Origin: Brenneria rubrifaciens
GTDB taxonomy: Bacteria; Pseudomonadota; Gammaproteobacteria; Enterobacterales; Enterobacteriaceae
Direction of reading: 5' to 3'
NCBI RefSeq assembly: GCF_005484945.1
Contig: NZ_CP034035.1
Coordinates: 2,604,001-2,668,000, forward strand
Length of the DNA: 64,000 nucleotides
Under the pieces are notes generated by a model. The model was given only the letters and a program-made list of their open reading frames with translations, made no database searches and was not told where the DNA came from. Made by a program: the position numbers and the translations under genes. Positions 49,683 to 58,305 of this stretch are shown here, piece by piece. Every line of letters begins with the position of its first letter. Position 1 is the stretch's first letter.

Positions 49683-50477
49683 TTACCCACCTGCGCCGTT
49701 ATAAACATTCATTCCTTTAAACCAAACAATACGAATAATTAAGAAAAACACAAAAATGTAAAATATGCCACCAATTAAAAAATGCAGAAAAACTGATTCC
49801 GCATATGTGGTCATATATTCGGCAGGTGCAGAAATAGTAAAATGATAGGGGTTGTACTTCATTAGCGGCATTAGCCAGTCAGGCCAAAATGATGGAGGTA
49901 AAAGTACACCGCCAAGAAGCGCTGAGCTAAATATACTAAATGAGAGTAAAATATTATATTCAATAACCCAGAAGCAAAGCAATGAAAGGCAGAAAGAAAG
50001 GAGAAAGCAGAGCAACTGAGAAATGATTATAATCATTATTACAGCTAAAAGTGTATATAAAAAAGAAACGTCTGCTTTTTCTGCCTCAAGAAAAGATAAA
50101 TGTCTGATAAAAAACAATACTAACACTGGGATTGTATACAAAATGCTCTCACCGAAGAAAGTAAAGAATCTTTGGGCTAAATAATGAAATGGTTTAGTTA
50201 GCCAGACTTCCAACTCACCTTTTCTTATATGTCCAGAGAGAGTCCGAATCATATCATAACCATTATTCATACGAGATAACATTAATGCAAAAGCATAATA
50301 ATAGATAATGTCATTAAAACTGAAGCTATTTATTTTTCCAGTTTGAGATGAAAATATTGAATTCCATAATATAAGTTGAATAATAAATGGTGAAACAGTC
50401 CCCATAAAGAAATCAGTAAAAAACATTGCTCTATCGTTAACGATAGTAAGTAATCCATTCCTTGAATAGAGGTACAT
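49683..50477 (-). CDS. ABC-2-type exporter permease 1
   Basis: About 264 residues if the ATG at 50477 is used, which gives a length close to its paralogue. The open frame extends to 50558 inside the ATPase gene and no clear ribosome-binding site decides the start. Six hydrophobic segments (FFTDFFMGTVSPFIIQLILW, FHYLAQRFFTFFGESILYTIPVLVLF, FLYTLLAVIMIIIISQLLCFLL in parts, IGGIFYIFVFFLIIRIVW). The motif GHIRKGELEVWLTKP is shared with permease 2. DUF990/ABC-2 family; works with the adjacent ATPase. Confidence 0.83.
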   Translation of the reverse strand: MYLYSRNGLLTIVNDRAMFFTDFFMGTVSPFIIQLILWNSIFSSQTGKINSFSFNDIIYYYAFALMLSRMNNGYDMIRTLSGHIRKGELEVWLTKPFHYLAQRFFTFFGESILYTIPVLVLFFIRHLSFLEAEKADVSFLYTLLAVIMIIIISQLLCFLLSFCLSLLCFWVIEYNILLSFSIFSSALLGGVLLPPSFWPDWLMPLMKYNPYHFTISAPAEYMTTYAESVFLHFLIGGIFYIFVFFLIIRIVWFKGMNVYNGAGG

Positions 50478-50490
50478 GGAAAAGAGGGAG

Positions 50491-51510
50491 TTAGTTAAAC
50501 TCTTTAAACTTAACACGTAGCATTTCCTCAAGTGAAGGTGTTGAAACAGAAAAAGCACAGCTCAGCTCGAATGTCAGCTCCCGTATGAATAGAGGGCAAT
50601 CTGAACGTGAAAGAGAAATACTAAGCTCTAAGTCCTCATCCATAAATTCATTTATTTTAATGTTTACTGACGTTTTACTTGATATTTCTCGAATTTTTGA
50701 TGCGACATAGCTTGGCTCTAATCCATTCCCACAAAATAATGTGATTGAAACAAGTGACGGGACAATTTTTTTTAATTCTTCAATGTTACCATGAAACTTA
50801 TTTTTTCCGTTGTGTAGTAAAATTATTTCATCCACATAACCGTCGATATCGCCCATATCATGGCTTGTTATAATGTAGCTCACTCCTCTCTCATGCTTAA
50901 GTGATTTTAAAAGCTCTCGGATTTCATGTTTAGATGTAATATCTAAACCGATAGTCGGTTCGTCTAAAAATAATATTTTTGGTCTAAACGATAAGTTAAA
51001 CGCAAGTTCGCTTTTAACTCGTTCTCCAAGGCTTAAAAGCCTCACCGGTTTATCCATCAGTTTTTTTAAATTTAGTAAGTCTAAAATCTCTCGTAAATCA
51101 CGTTCAAAAGTGTCACGATCAATTCCATACATGGGTTGTACCATTTCTAAGCTGTTACGCAAAGGCAAGTCCCACCACAAGCAGTTTTTGTGACCAAAAA
51201 CTACGCCTAAATTTTTAAAAATATCTTTCTTTTTTTTATATGGATCTGTATCTAAAACTCTAACGTCACCTAAATCTGCACGTTGAATTCCAGATAAAAT
51301 TTTGATAAGTGTTGACTTCCCTGCGCCATTTGGACCGAGAATAGCCAAAGACTGCGCTTCATAAAGCTTAAAACTAAGATCTTCGATCACTTTATGTGAT
51401 GTGTAAGTAGGCCGAATTAAGTCTTTGATTCGGCCGCTTACTCCAATACTATTGAATTTACTTCGATAAATTTTAGAAACATTTCTCAATTCTATCAGCG
51501 GAGCCGTCAT
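50491..51510 (-). CDS. ABC exporter ATP-binding protein
   Basis: 339 residues. Walker A GPNGAGKSTLIK (about residue 60), signature LSLGERVK, Walker B ILFLDEPTIGLD and H-loop YIITSHDMGD are intact, so the ATPase should be active. The C-terminal 110 residues form an accessory domain typical of NatA/CcmA-type ATPases serving ABC-2 permeases. Its ATG overlaps the stop of the ATP-grasp gene (ATGA). With the two permeases it should export a product of the surrounding pathway; it may also give self-resistance. Confidence 0.93.
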   Translation of the reverse strand: MTAPLIELRNVSKIYRSKFNSIGVSGRIKDLIRPTYTSHKVIEDLSFKLYEAQSLAILGPNGAGKSTLIKILSGIQRADLGDVRVLDTDPYKKKKDIFKNLGVVFGHKNCLWWDLPLRNSLEMVQPMYGIDRDTFERDLREILDLLNLKKLMDKPVRLLSLGERVKSELAFNLSFRPKILFLDEPTIGLDITSKHEIRELLKSLKHERGVSYIITSHDMGDIDGYVDEIILLHNGKNKFHGNIEELKKIVPSLVSITLFCGNGLEPSYVASKIREISSKTSVNIKINEFMDEDLELSISLSRSDCPLFIRELTFELSCAFSVSTPSLEEMLRVKFKEFN

Positions 51511-52730
51511 TGCTTTACTCCTAATGTAACATTGTAATTCTCAATCACTTTTTTATATTCTCTATTAATAAGACTGGGTTTACCTGAAAAAATGAACATG
51601 CCTAAACAATCTTTATGATTATAGAATTCTCCACTGGCTATTTCGTCAATTTGTGCGATTTTAAATACTTTCAGTGAGGTTAATTCTTTTAAATTTGGAG
51701 TGGAAACATGAGTCACTTTTTTCGGTACTAAAGAAAGATGATCTTTAGGGTATAATAAGTAGGCATAACCAATGTCTTTATCTGTACAAACCAGCTTCGA
51801 TACCACACCTAATTGTGCTGCTAAATGAATAAGTCTGAGATCAATACCGTAAGTATGTAAGATAGCATCTGTAATTGGCCCCCCTCCTGGGCGGAAAGCA
51901 ATTTCAAGAAGCGATGGCTCTTCTATACCCTCAAATGCTTCAACATGGTAGACCCCATCTGGAAAAGTGAATGCACTTTTCAGTTTTTCAGTAAAAGGCA
52001 ACCACATTGATTGAACTTCATTGTGCGGTACAGAAATGCCCCCTAAAACTTTACCTTTTAAGTAATCTAAAGGGCTACCTTGATATGCACCGACAGATAT
52101 AAATACAATTTTTCCATAAAGCACAACGCAATCTATGTGAAAGATATCTTGACTATTATATTCTTCAATTAAAAACTGTCCTGCATCCATATCTCGATAA
52201 TTATCGGAAACTCCTTTTAGCTCAGCAGGTAACTCCGATAAATTATAAATCACGGAAACACCGACAGCGCCAGCAAGAGAACGGGGCTTCAGCACTACGG
52301 GTAATTTAACTTTTTGCTGTAATACATCGCTCAGATGAAATTCCTCGGGGGTTGATATTTTATGATGTGAGGCAATAATTTTCATCAGTTGCTTGTCTCT
52401 AAACTTTCTTGCATCCTCACATTTTAAGCCTGGAAGCTTCAATCGTTCGCGGGCATAGGCTGATACGAAAAGAGAAAATTCATCATTCGAAATCACCTCA
52501 TTTATCTGATGTAAGGCTAGAATTTTTTCTACAACTAAGGCAACGTCAGTATGAATAGCAAAATCTTTTATAACATAAATGTTATGACTTTCAATGATTT
52601 CTCCGGATACCGTAAAATCTTCGATGAGAAAAACAAATTCATATGATGCGATATTGTATTCTTTCTTCAAAGATTTGATCTTTTCCAAAATGTCTAGCTC
52701 GCATGAAACTAATAATATTTTTTTCATCAT
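51507..52730 (-). CDS. ATP-grasp carboxylate-amine ligase
   Basis: 407 residues with the standard ATP-grasp order: N-terminal pre-ATP-grasp domain (MMKKILLVSCELDILEK), ATP-binding strand KLPVVLKPRSLAGAVGVSVI, FLIEEYNSQDIFHIDCVVL, and the metal-ligand region PSLLEIAFRPGGGPITDAILHTYGID (equivalent to the ExNxRxGG motif). Such enzymes (L-amino-acid ligase/BacD-like, PurK-like) join a carboxylate to an amine. In the hsv/phevamine type pathway an ATP-grasp ligase couples amino acids to amidinated spermidine, so an equivalent step is likely here. It begins five bases after the PaaK-like gene. Confidence 0.88.
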   Translation of the reverse strand: MMKKILLVSCELDILEKIKSLKKEYNIASYEFVFLIEDFTVSGEIIESHNIYVIKDFAIHTDVALVVEKILALHQINEVISNDEFSLFVSAYARERLKLPGLKCEDARKFRDKQLMKIIASHHKISTPEEFHLSDVLQQKVKLPVVLKPRSLAGAVGVSVIYNLSELPAELKGVSDNYRDMDAGQFLIEEYNSQDIFHIDCVVLYGKIVFISVGAYQGSPLDYLKGKVLGGISVPHNEVQSMWLPFTEKLKSAFTFPDGVYHVEAFEGIEEPSLLEIAFRPGGGPITDAILHTYGIDLRLIHLAAQLGVVSKLVCTDKDIGYAYLLYPKDHLSLVPKKVTHVSTPNLKELTSLKVFKIAQIDEIASGEFYNHKDCLGMFIFSGKPSLINREYKKVIENYNVTLGVKQ

Positions 52731-52734
52731 TGAT

Positions 52735-54117
52735 TCAGCATTTATTGATTACAGTTCTTCTTTTATAACTTTTCTCAGGTGGAATCTGGTCAAGTTTTAT
52801 CGGAAAAACAAAGACTTTATGTGTAAAAAGTTTGCTAAGATGATACTGAAAAGCTTCGAATACACTACTATCTTGATTGATATCTATATTATGGCAAACA
52901 TAAAGTACTTCGACGCGGTCTGGGGCGAGTTGTACCACTCGGAACTCTTTAATATTGCTATTTTCTTGACAAAAGAAACGTTCAACCGCGTCCAGTATGC
53001 TGCCGGGTGGAATAGTTTTACCATCAAGTGTAGTAAGCCCTTGATCAGCCCTGCCGTGTAATTTTTTCAAACGTTTAAAATGACTCCCACAGGTGCAGCG
53101 ACCTCCATTATCTTCCATTTCACAAAGATCGCCTTGCTCATATCGAATCATAGGCATTGCTTGATTCCATAAATCTGTACCTACAATTTCTCCTACTCCA
53201 CTACCATCGTAGTTAATAACTTCTAAATGAACATCGTCTTCAACTACATGATAGTGTTTATCTATACATTGCATAGCCATAATATCGAGTTCTTCTGATG
53301 AGTATTCGTCCCTAACTGGAACTCTAAAAATACTTTCGTAACGATCTCGCTCTTCTTGTGTCGTAGTTTCTGAGTTCGTTGTTATTAATTCTACTCCATG
53401 TATGTCCAGCCTTTCACCCAGTACGGCTAATTGTTGGAGATAACTACCTATCGAAGAAATGACCTGTGGTCTTAGATACTTTATGTGTTTCATGGCATAA
53501 AAACCAGGGCAGTCCTGACTTAGAGTAAATACTCTATAATCTCCCAAAACTGATGTATGCCACCAAACGCAATAATGAATATTGTATATCCAGCGAGCGG
53601 GATCTAGCCTGCGGTCTGACATAAATTCAAACATGCGGTATTTATGTAGTATATCCAGGTTTGCACGATGCTGTGGCAATATTATCTGCACTTGCTTTCC
53701 TGAAGAGCCGGAGCTACTCATCCAACGACATTTGGATGGATCGTATTTATCAGATGGCATGCCAACTGGGAAATTTGCGATTACATCGTCTTTGTTAATA
53801 GTCGGCAATGACATAAAATCTTGGTAAGACCGTATTGCCCCCAGTTCGTAACCACACTTTTGATACTTATCGCGATAGAATGGCGAAGTCGTAAACGCCC
53901 AGTCTACTAAGGCGCTTAGTCTATCTAATTTCCATGCATCGAGTTTGTCGCGGTCAAGGGTGAGCCTTTCAATAAAGTCATTATATTCATTGTCCAGCAG
54001 TTCCTTCATTTCTGTTTGACGTTCAACGCTTTCAATTCCTAAAGGTTCAACCTCCGCATGTCGAATAATTGTTTGAATTCCACCATGATGTTCACGGACA
54101 TTATAGATATCAGACAT
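52735..54117 (-). CDS. PaaK-like adenylate-forming enzyme
   Basis: 460 residues of the phenylacetate-CoA ligase/coenzyme F390 synthetase family. Phosphate-binding loop CRWMSSSGSSGKQVQI (about residue 135), DEYSSEELD (A5-like), MPMIRYEQGDLCEM and CTCGSHFKRLKKLHGRADQG (family Cys motif and A8-like region) are present. It should activate a carboxylic acid as AMP ester, perhaps as thioester or directly for transfer. No carrier protein gene is in the operon. The start overlaps the amidinotransferase stop by eight bases (ATGTCTGA). Confidence 0.9.
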   Translation of the reverse strand: MSDIYNVREHHGGIQTIIRHAEVEPLGIESVERQTEMKELLDNEYNDFIERLTLDRDKLDAWKLDRLSALVDWAFTTSPFYRDKYQKCGYELGAIRSYQDFMSLPTINKDDVIANFPVGMPSDKYDPSKCRWMSSSGSSGKQVQIILPQHRANLDILHKYRMFEFMSDRRLDPARWIYNIHYCVWWHTSVLGDYRVFTLSQDCPGFYAMKHIKYLRPQVISSIGSYLQQLAVLGERLDIHGVELITTNSETTTQEERDRYESIFRVPVRDEYSSEELDIMAMQCIDKHYHVVEDDVHLEVINYDGSGVGEIVGTDLWNQAMPMIRYEQGDLCEMEDNGGRCTCGSHFKRLKKLHGRADQGLTTLDGKTIPPGSILDAVERFFCQENSNIKEFRVVQLAPDRVEVLYVCHNIDINQDSSVFEAFQYHLSKLFTHKVFVFPIKLDQIPPEKSYKRRTVINKC

Positions 54118-55210
54118 ACGATTTCAGGCTTCCATTTCGTTTAACATCAAGTGTGGCACAGTGAAACGAACCACCGAATGTTTGAAAGTGTTTAAAAGGG
54201 CATAAAATGGTTTTAAATCCCCATTTATGAAACGCAGACCGTAACAACTCTTCGTCTTTTTCCACAATAACGGTTCTTTCATCAAGCATCAGAACATTTG
54301 TATGAATCCATTTTGATGTCATGAAAAGAGGATGCGAATCATCGAGTGTTGAGGGCGGCGGGGTAAGTATTTCCCAGTCTTTAAAAATGTCTGGGATTTT
54401 TGAAACCCAGGCCTTATTTACTAAAACTTTTCCAGGCGCTAATGGAAGAATTGTTGTATCAATATGCATTGGAGATGCATCATCAAACTCATATATGTGA
54501 ATTCGATAATCTTCACCAAGCGTTCTACGCAGCCACTCAATTCCTTTGTTATTAGTAACATGGCTTCGTTGTCCAATAATATCTTTGCCCATTTTCATAA
54601 AATCAGCCGCGTCAAAAACAGGTTCTGATTCGTTGATCACTGAGCTAAATTTTTCCTCTTGCTCACAATCATGATCAGGTTTCCAAAGCGAGTCTTTAAG
54701 CATTGGTTTTGGGGCGGCCAGCCATTCAGCTCCATTAGAAAAATAATCATTCAGGATTTCTCGAAAAGAAAACGTTTCAAAATACCGACTTCTCCATGCC
54801 ATCGGCACTTCGATGATCTTTTTACCTACTGCAAATAAGCAATCACGAGGCATTGCAGAATAAAAACCACCACCAGTAGTGAAATGTGGTGTCATAATAG
54901 TTTTGTGATGGTTTACTTGTTCTGGCCTACGGACTCTTACTCCTTCACTCTTAAGAATATCAGCCAATTGATTGACTTCTTTTTTGGCTAGATTAATGAG
55001 TTCTTCAGGGAAACGCCCTGCGGCATTCTCCTTAAAAAAATTTTTTGATTTTTTTGGGATGACGGCATCAAGCCCGGCATCCCATTCAGGAATGCGTATA
55101 TCATCTATGATACCAACGATGACTTCTTCAAGTGGATCCCATTCGGTATAAACTTCTACGGGACTTTTATTCGAATAAAATTGAGGAACTTCCTCTGTTT
55201 GAAAATCCAT
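54110..55210 (-). CDS. Amidinotransferase (AGAT/HsvA/AmtA family)
   Basis: 366 residues from the ATG at 55210 (GGAG upstream; a GTG two codons earlier is less well spaced). Close in sequence to vertebrate arginine:glycine amidinotransferase over the core: FDAADFMKMGKDI, QRSHVTNNKGIEWLRR, SPMHIDTTILPLAPG (catalytic His) and GGSFHCATLDVKRNGSL (catalytic Cys, about residue 351). It moves the amidino group of arginine to an amine, giving a guanidine and ornithine. Bacterial relatives include AmtA (lysine acceptor, phaseolotoxin) and HsvA (polyamine acceptor, Erwinia). With speD/speE-like genes immediately upstream a polyamine acceptor is the best inference. Confidence 0.94.
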   Translation of the reverse strand: MDFQTEEVPQFYSNKSPVEVYTEWDPLEEVIVGIIDDIRIPEWDAGLDAVIPKKSKNFFKENAAGRFPEELINLAKKEVNQLADILKSEGVRVRRPEQVNHHKTIMTPHFTTGGGFYSAMPRDCLFAVGKKIIEVPMAWRSRYFETFSFREILNDYFSNGAEWLAAPKPMLKDSLWKPDHDCEQEEKFSSVINESEPVFDAADFMKMGKDIIGQRSHVTNNKGIEWLRRTLGEDYRIHIYEFDDASPMHIDTTILPLAPGKVLVNKAWVSKIPDIFKDWEILTPPPSTLDDSHPLFMTSKWIHTNVLMLDERTVIVEKDEELLRSAFHKWGFKTILCPFKHFQTFGGSFHCATLDVKRNGSLKSYV

Positions 55211-55224
55211 TTTCACTCCAATAA

Positions 55225-56082
55225 TTAGTTATTGTTGCGTAAAGTAAACGGTACTATTGTAGATTTGATTATTGATTGGCTATCAATAAATTTCGGTTTA
55301 TATGAAAGTTTGTTTAGTTTTTCTATCATTCTTTCAGCAGCGTTATTACATTCAAAGTTAGATCCTACTAGCCAAACCCAGTTTTGCTCTTCCATTTCAA
55401 AAAAAACTGTACTCTTAAAGCTAGATTGATATCTTTTAAGGGAATTACGTAAAGTGTTATTCCTCCACCAAGTAGTACATCCCGCTTGAGAGATAAATAC
55501 ACCTTCTTCAGATAGAAGACTTATGATTTTTTCATTAAACGTAGAAGTATACAGACGATTCTGTTGTGCAGAATCTTCTTGCTCATCAGGCAGGTCTAAT
55601 ATAATGATGTCGTACTTATCATTCCTCTTTGCTGCCTCCTCTATGAATTTGTATCCATCATCGATTATAAGATGGATGGGACCTTTTTTTTCTTTATATA
55701 ATCTGACTTCTTCACTACTATAACCGTAAGGTAAGTATTTGGCACAAGCTTCTACACATTCAGCATCAATGTCTACATGGGTAACTTTTTTGGCTCCCAA
55801 TTCAAGAGCGAGTTTGCTAATTACGCCTTCACTCGAACCAATAACTAATACGTTTTCAATTTTTCCGCAAAACAAAGCTGCTGGAATAATTTGTCCCTCA
55901 TGATAAATAAGTTGTGATTCTTCGACGCTTTGTCTTTCATTATTGCAAAACAGGCTTATACCTTGTCCCGTCTTAGCTATTACCATCGACTGATAAGGTG
56001 TTTCTTTTTCAAATATAATTTCGTCGAGATCCCATACACGGCTAACACCTTTTCCAATAGGTTCAATTATTTTTTCAATCAT
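55225..56082 (-). CDS. Divergent polyamine aminopropyltransferase (SpeE-like)
   Basis: 285 residues from the ATG at 56082, overlapping the speD-like stop (ATGATTGA) with GGAG nine bases upstream; a GTG at 56097 is the alternative. Spermidine-synthase fold: small N-terminal beta domain, then SQLIYHEGQIIP (YHE of the family), VLVIGSSEGVISKLALELG replacing the usual GGGDG loop, THVDIDAECVEACAKYLP, IIDDGYKFIEEA and ILDLPDEQ with the catalytic DxxD. Substitutions around the substrate sites suggest a changed amine acceptor. It would transfer aminopropyl groups from decarboxylated SAM. Confidence 0.87.
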   Translation of the reverse strand: MIEKIIEPIGKGVSRVWDLDEIIFEKETPYQSMVIAKTGQGISLFCNNERQSVEESQLIYHEGQIIPAALFCGKIENVLVIGSSEGVISKLALELGAKKVTHVDIDAECVEACAKYLPYGYSSEEVRLYKEKKGPIHLIIDDGYKFIEEAAKRNDKYDIIILDLPDEQEDSAQQNRLYTSTFNEKIISLLSEEGVFISQAGCTTWWRNNTLRNSLKRYQSSFKSTVFFEMEEQNWVWLVGSNFECNNAAERMIEKLNKLSYKPKFIDSQSIIKSTIVPFTLRNNN

Positions 56083-56467
56083 TATTTGTTTCTCCACGAA
56101 TGATGCAAGTTGAATGAACTTTTTTAGGTTTTAAAGCTTTTTCTATTTGTTGAATAGCTACTTTTGGGTCGCAATCCCCACAAGTGAATATATCGACAAA
56201 GGCAGCTGTGTGACTTGGATATGTATGAATAGAAGCGTGAGATTCTGATAAAAGAAGTAAGGTTGTTACACCTTCGGGATAAAATTTATGAGATGTTTCG
56301 TTAAGAATTGTTGCTCCACAAACTTCTACTGCGTTTCGCATTATCTCTGAAAGGTAATTCTCATCATTAAGTAATGAATCCTCAACCCCGTAAAACTCAG
56401 CGAAAACATGATTTCCATTGAACGAGAAACCGGAAGAATCCTTTTTATCCGTTAACATTGTAAACAT
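56075..56467 (-). CDS. S-adenosylmethionine decarboxylase proenzyme (SpeD-like)
   Basis: 130 residues, small prokaryotic (Thermotoga/Bacillus) type and not the larger enterobacterial SpeD. Self-cleavage site Glu75-Ser76 in LLSESHASIHTYP yields the pyruvoyl group; His81 and Cys96 (FTCGDCDP) keep the spacing (5 and 20 residues from the serine) known for the processing and proton-donor residues. It makes decarboxylated SAM, the aminopropyl donor for the next gene. First gene of the 12-gene operon. The start at 56467 has GAGGG very close; the ATG at 56458 is possible. Confidence 0.94.
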   Translation of the reverse strand: MFTMLTDKKDSSGFSFNGNHVFAEFYGVEDSLLNDENYLSEIMRNAVEVCGATILNETSHKFYPEGVTTLLLLSESHASIHTYPSHTAAFVDIFTCGDCDPKVAIQQIEKALKPKKVHSTCIIRGETNND

Positions 56468-56518
56468 ACTCCCTCAAACTTTAACCATTGGAATTAACTA
56501 TTGTTTACATTCGTGCTA

Positions 56519-56547
56519 CTTTTATCAGCATGAAAATTTCTCGTCAA
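56519..56547 (-). promoter_or_regulatory. Candidate sigma-70 promoter of the island operon
   Basis: On the minus strand TTGACG (-35, 56542-56547), exactly 17 bases, then TAAAAG (-10, 56519-56524). This leaves a leader of about 45 bases before speD. No HrpL box was found between here and 57.4 kb. Confidence 0.6.
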
Positions 56548-57382
56548 ATTAATTTTATATTTTTTTGAATGATTTTCAGGGCTATTTATGTAACATGTTA
56601 ATTATTATAATATTATTTTTTCGCGGCAGGCGCTTAACGTTGCATCTTAATTATTTATTTTGAAACTGATTTCACGCTAATCAATTGCGAGCTAACTTTA
56701 ATCCATATATGAAAGATAAAAAGTTAAGTTCGTATATACGCACTTGAAATTGAACTCATTGAGATCATGAGTTAAAAATTTTTTTTAATAATTTATAGAT
56801 ACCTTTATCAGCAATTATCCCCTGCTCCACATTGATCAACACTCTATGATGTCAGTAATATCTTCATCTGACCCTTGTCCATTGCGGCAGAGCTGATTTG
56901 ATGGGTTCGGCAATTTCGTCGTCTGTTCCGCTCCCAGGCACAATCTAATAGAGCGGTTTTCTCACATATGGCAGACATTACTGTTGAAACGTAGGCCTCA
57001 TGCCTACTGCCGACTCCCTGCACCATCATTCGTTAGATAGAGTATAATCGAGGTGATTTTTCCAGCATGAAACAACTGTTTTAGAAAGAGGGTTTTTTGT
57101 TGATATCATTGTTGGTATAAATGGTTATACCTTTATTTTAACCTTATAATTTATAGAATTAAAATTTCGTTCGACTTCGCAGGATCACACTTCTCCCAAC
57201 GTCTACCGCCGTCGACAAATTCCATCTGATATAGCTTTGCACGCCATTATCAAAGAAGCGATCTCTGTATTGCCGCGAGGAATCAGAATGGCGCGAAGGA
57301 TGCGGGATTTAATCTGAAAGGGCAGGAGGACATCAGCACATGATATATCCATGCGCGATTATCCTTCTGGCCTCTTTTCTGC
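56548..57382. other. Right end of island: degenerate AT-rich DNA
   Basis: 835 bases with no intact gene. Strongly AT-rich up to 56820, then a 230-base patch (56830-57060) of higher GC with coding-like fragments in several frames but early stops, probably the wreck of a mobile-element or island gene. An integrase-arm-like repeat is at 57099-57126. Near 57151-57225 a 24-codon minus frame (MEFVDGGRRWEKCD) and around 57245-57320 a plus fragment look like gene debris I cannot identify. Confidence 0.5.
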
Positions 57383-58294
57383 TTACGCTTGCCTTTTACG
57401 CAGACGAGCAATCTGGTTGACGATAAACAGCACGACGGCACCGACGATCAAGCCAATCACCAGATTGGCCACATTGGAAATCAGCACCGCGACAAGACCG
57501 CCAAAACTGTCGCCAAAGGTGGTGATGGCGTGATAAAGACGGGGTATGCCATGAACCACAATGCCGCCACCGACTAAAAACATCGCCAGCGTGCCCACCA
57601 CGGAGAGCACTTTCATCAACCAAGGCGCGGCAACCAACAGGCCGGCCCCGACTTTTTGCGCCACGACGGATGACCGTTGTTCCAACCACATGCCCAGATC
57701 GTCCAGTTTGACGATACCCGCCACAATGCCATAGACGCCAACGGTCACCAGTATCGCAATCCCCGACAGCACCATTACCTGATTAAGTAGCGGCGCTTCA
57801 GACACAATCCCCAGCGTAATTGCAATGATCTCGGCCGAAAGGATAAAGTCTGTACGGATCGCGCCTTTCACTTTGTCGCTTTCATACTCCGCCGAATCAG
57901 CTTGAGCCGCCGCAAGCAGGCGCTGCTGCCGGGCTTCTGGCGTATTCTGATTTTTGTCGCGGTGCAGGCTATGCACCACTTTTTCCACTCCCTCATAACA
58001 AAGATAGGCTCCCCCGACCATCAGCAACGGCGTGATCGCCCAGGGGATGAACGCGCTGATGAGCAACGCAACCGGCACCAGAAAAACCTTATTTAGAAAC
58101 GAACCTTTCGCTACGCGCCAGACCACTGGCAGTTCACGATTCGCCGTTACCCCACTTACCTGTTGCGCATTCAGCGACAGATCGTCACCCAATACGCCCG
58201 CCGTCTTCTTAACGGCCAATTTCCCCATGACGGATATATCATCCAGCAACGTAGCGATATCATCCAATAGCGTCAGTAAACTTGCTCCAGCCAA
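57383..58294 (-). CDS. yedI: DUF808 inner-membrane protein YedI
   Basis: 303 residues (E. coli YedI 305), conserved polytopic membrane protein of unknown function. Starts [24 protein letters not shown], followed by a long soluble segment with [19 protein letters not shown], then several hydrophobic helices and a short basic C-terminus (ARLRKRQA). ATG at 58294. The small gene just upstream ends 11 bases before it. In E. coli yedI is at another locus. Confidence 0.9.
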   Translation of the reverse strand: MAGASLLTLLDDIATLLDDISVMGKLAVKKTAGVLGDDLSLNAQQVSGVTANRELPVVWRVAKGSFLNKVFLVPVALLISAFIPWAITPLLMVGGAYLCYEGVEKVVHSLHRDKNQNTPEARQQRLLAAAQADSAEYESDKVKGAIRTDFILSAEIIAITLGIVSEAPLLNQVMVLSGIAILVTVGVYGIVAGIVKLDDLGMWLEQRSSVVAQKVGAGLLVAAPWLMKVLSVVGTLAMFLVGGGIVVHGIPRLYHAITTFGDSFGGLVAVLISNVANLVIGLIVGAVVLFIVNQIARLRKRQA

Positions 58295-58305
58295 AGCGTC
58301 TTTCC

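Noticed and set aside
56844..57029. 61-codon minus frame as an insertion-sequence gene
   Set aside because: Arg-rich composition is suggestive, but no transposase motif or terminal repeats could be identified.
57000..57060. CCGACTCCCTGCACCA as a degenerate second copy of the argW 3' end (attR)
   Set aside because: Only about ten aligned bases with an insertion and a substitution; not distinguishable from chance.
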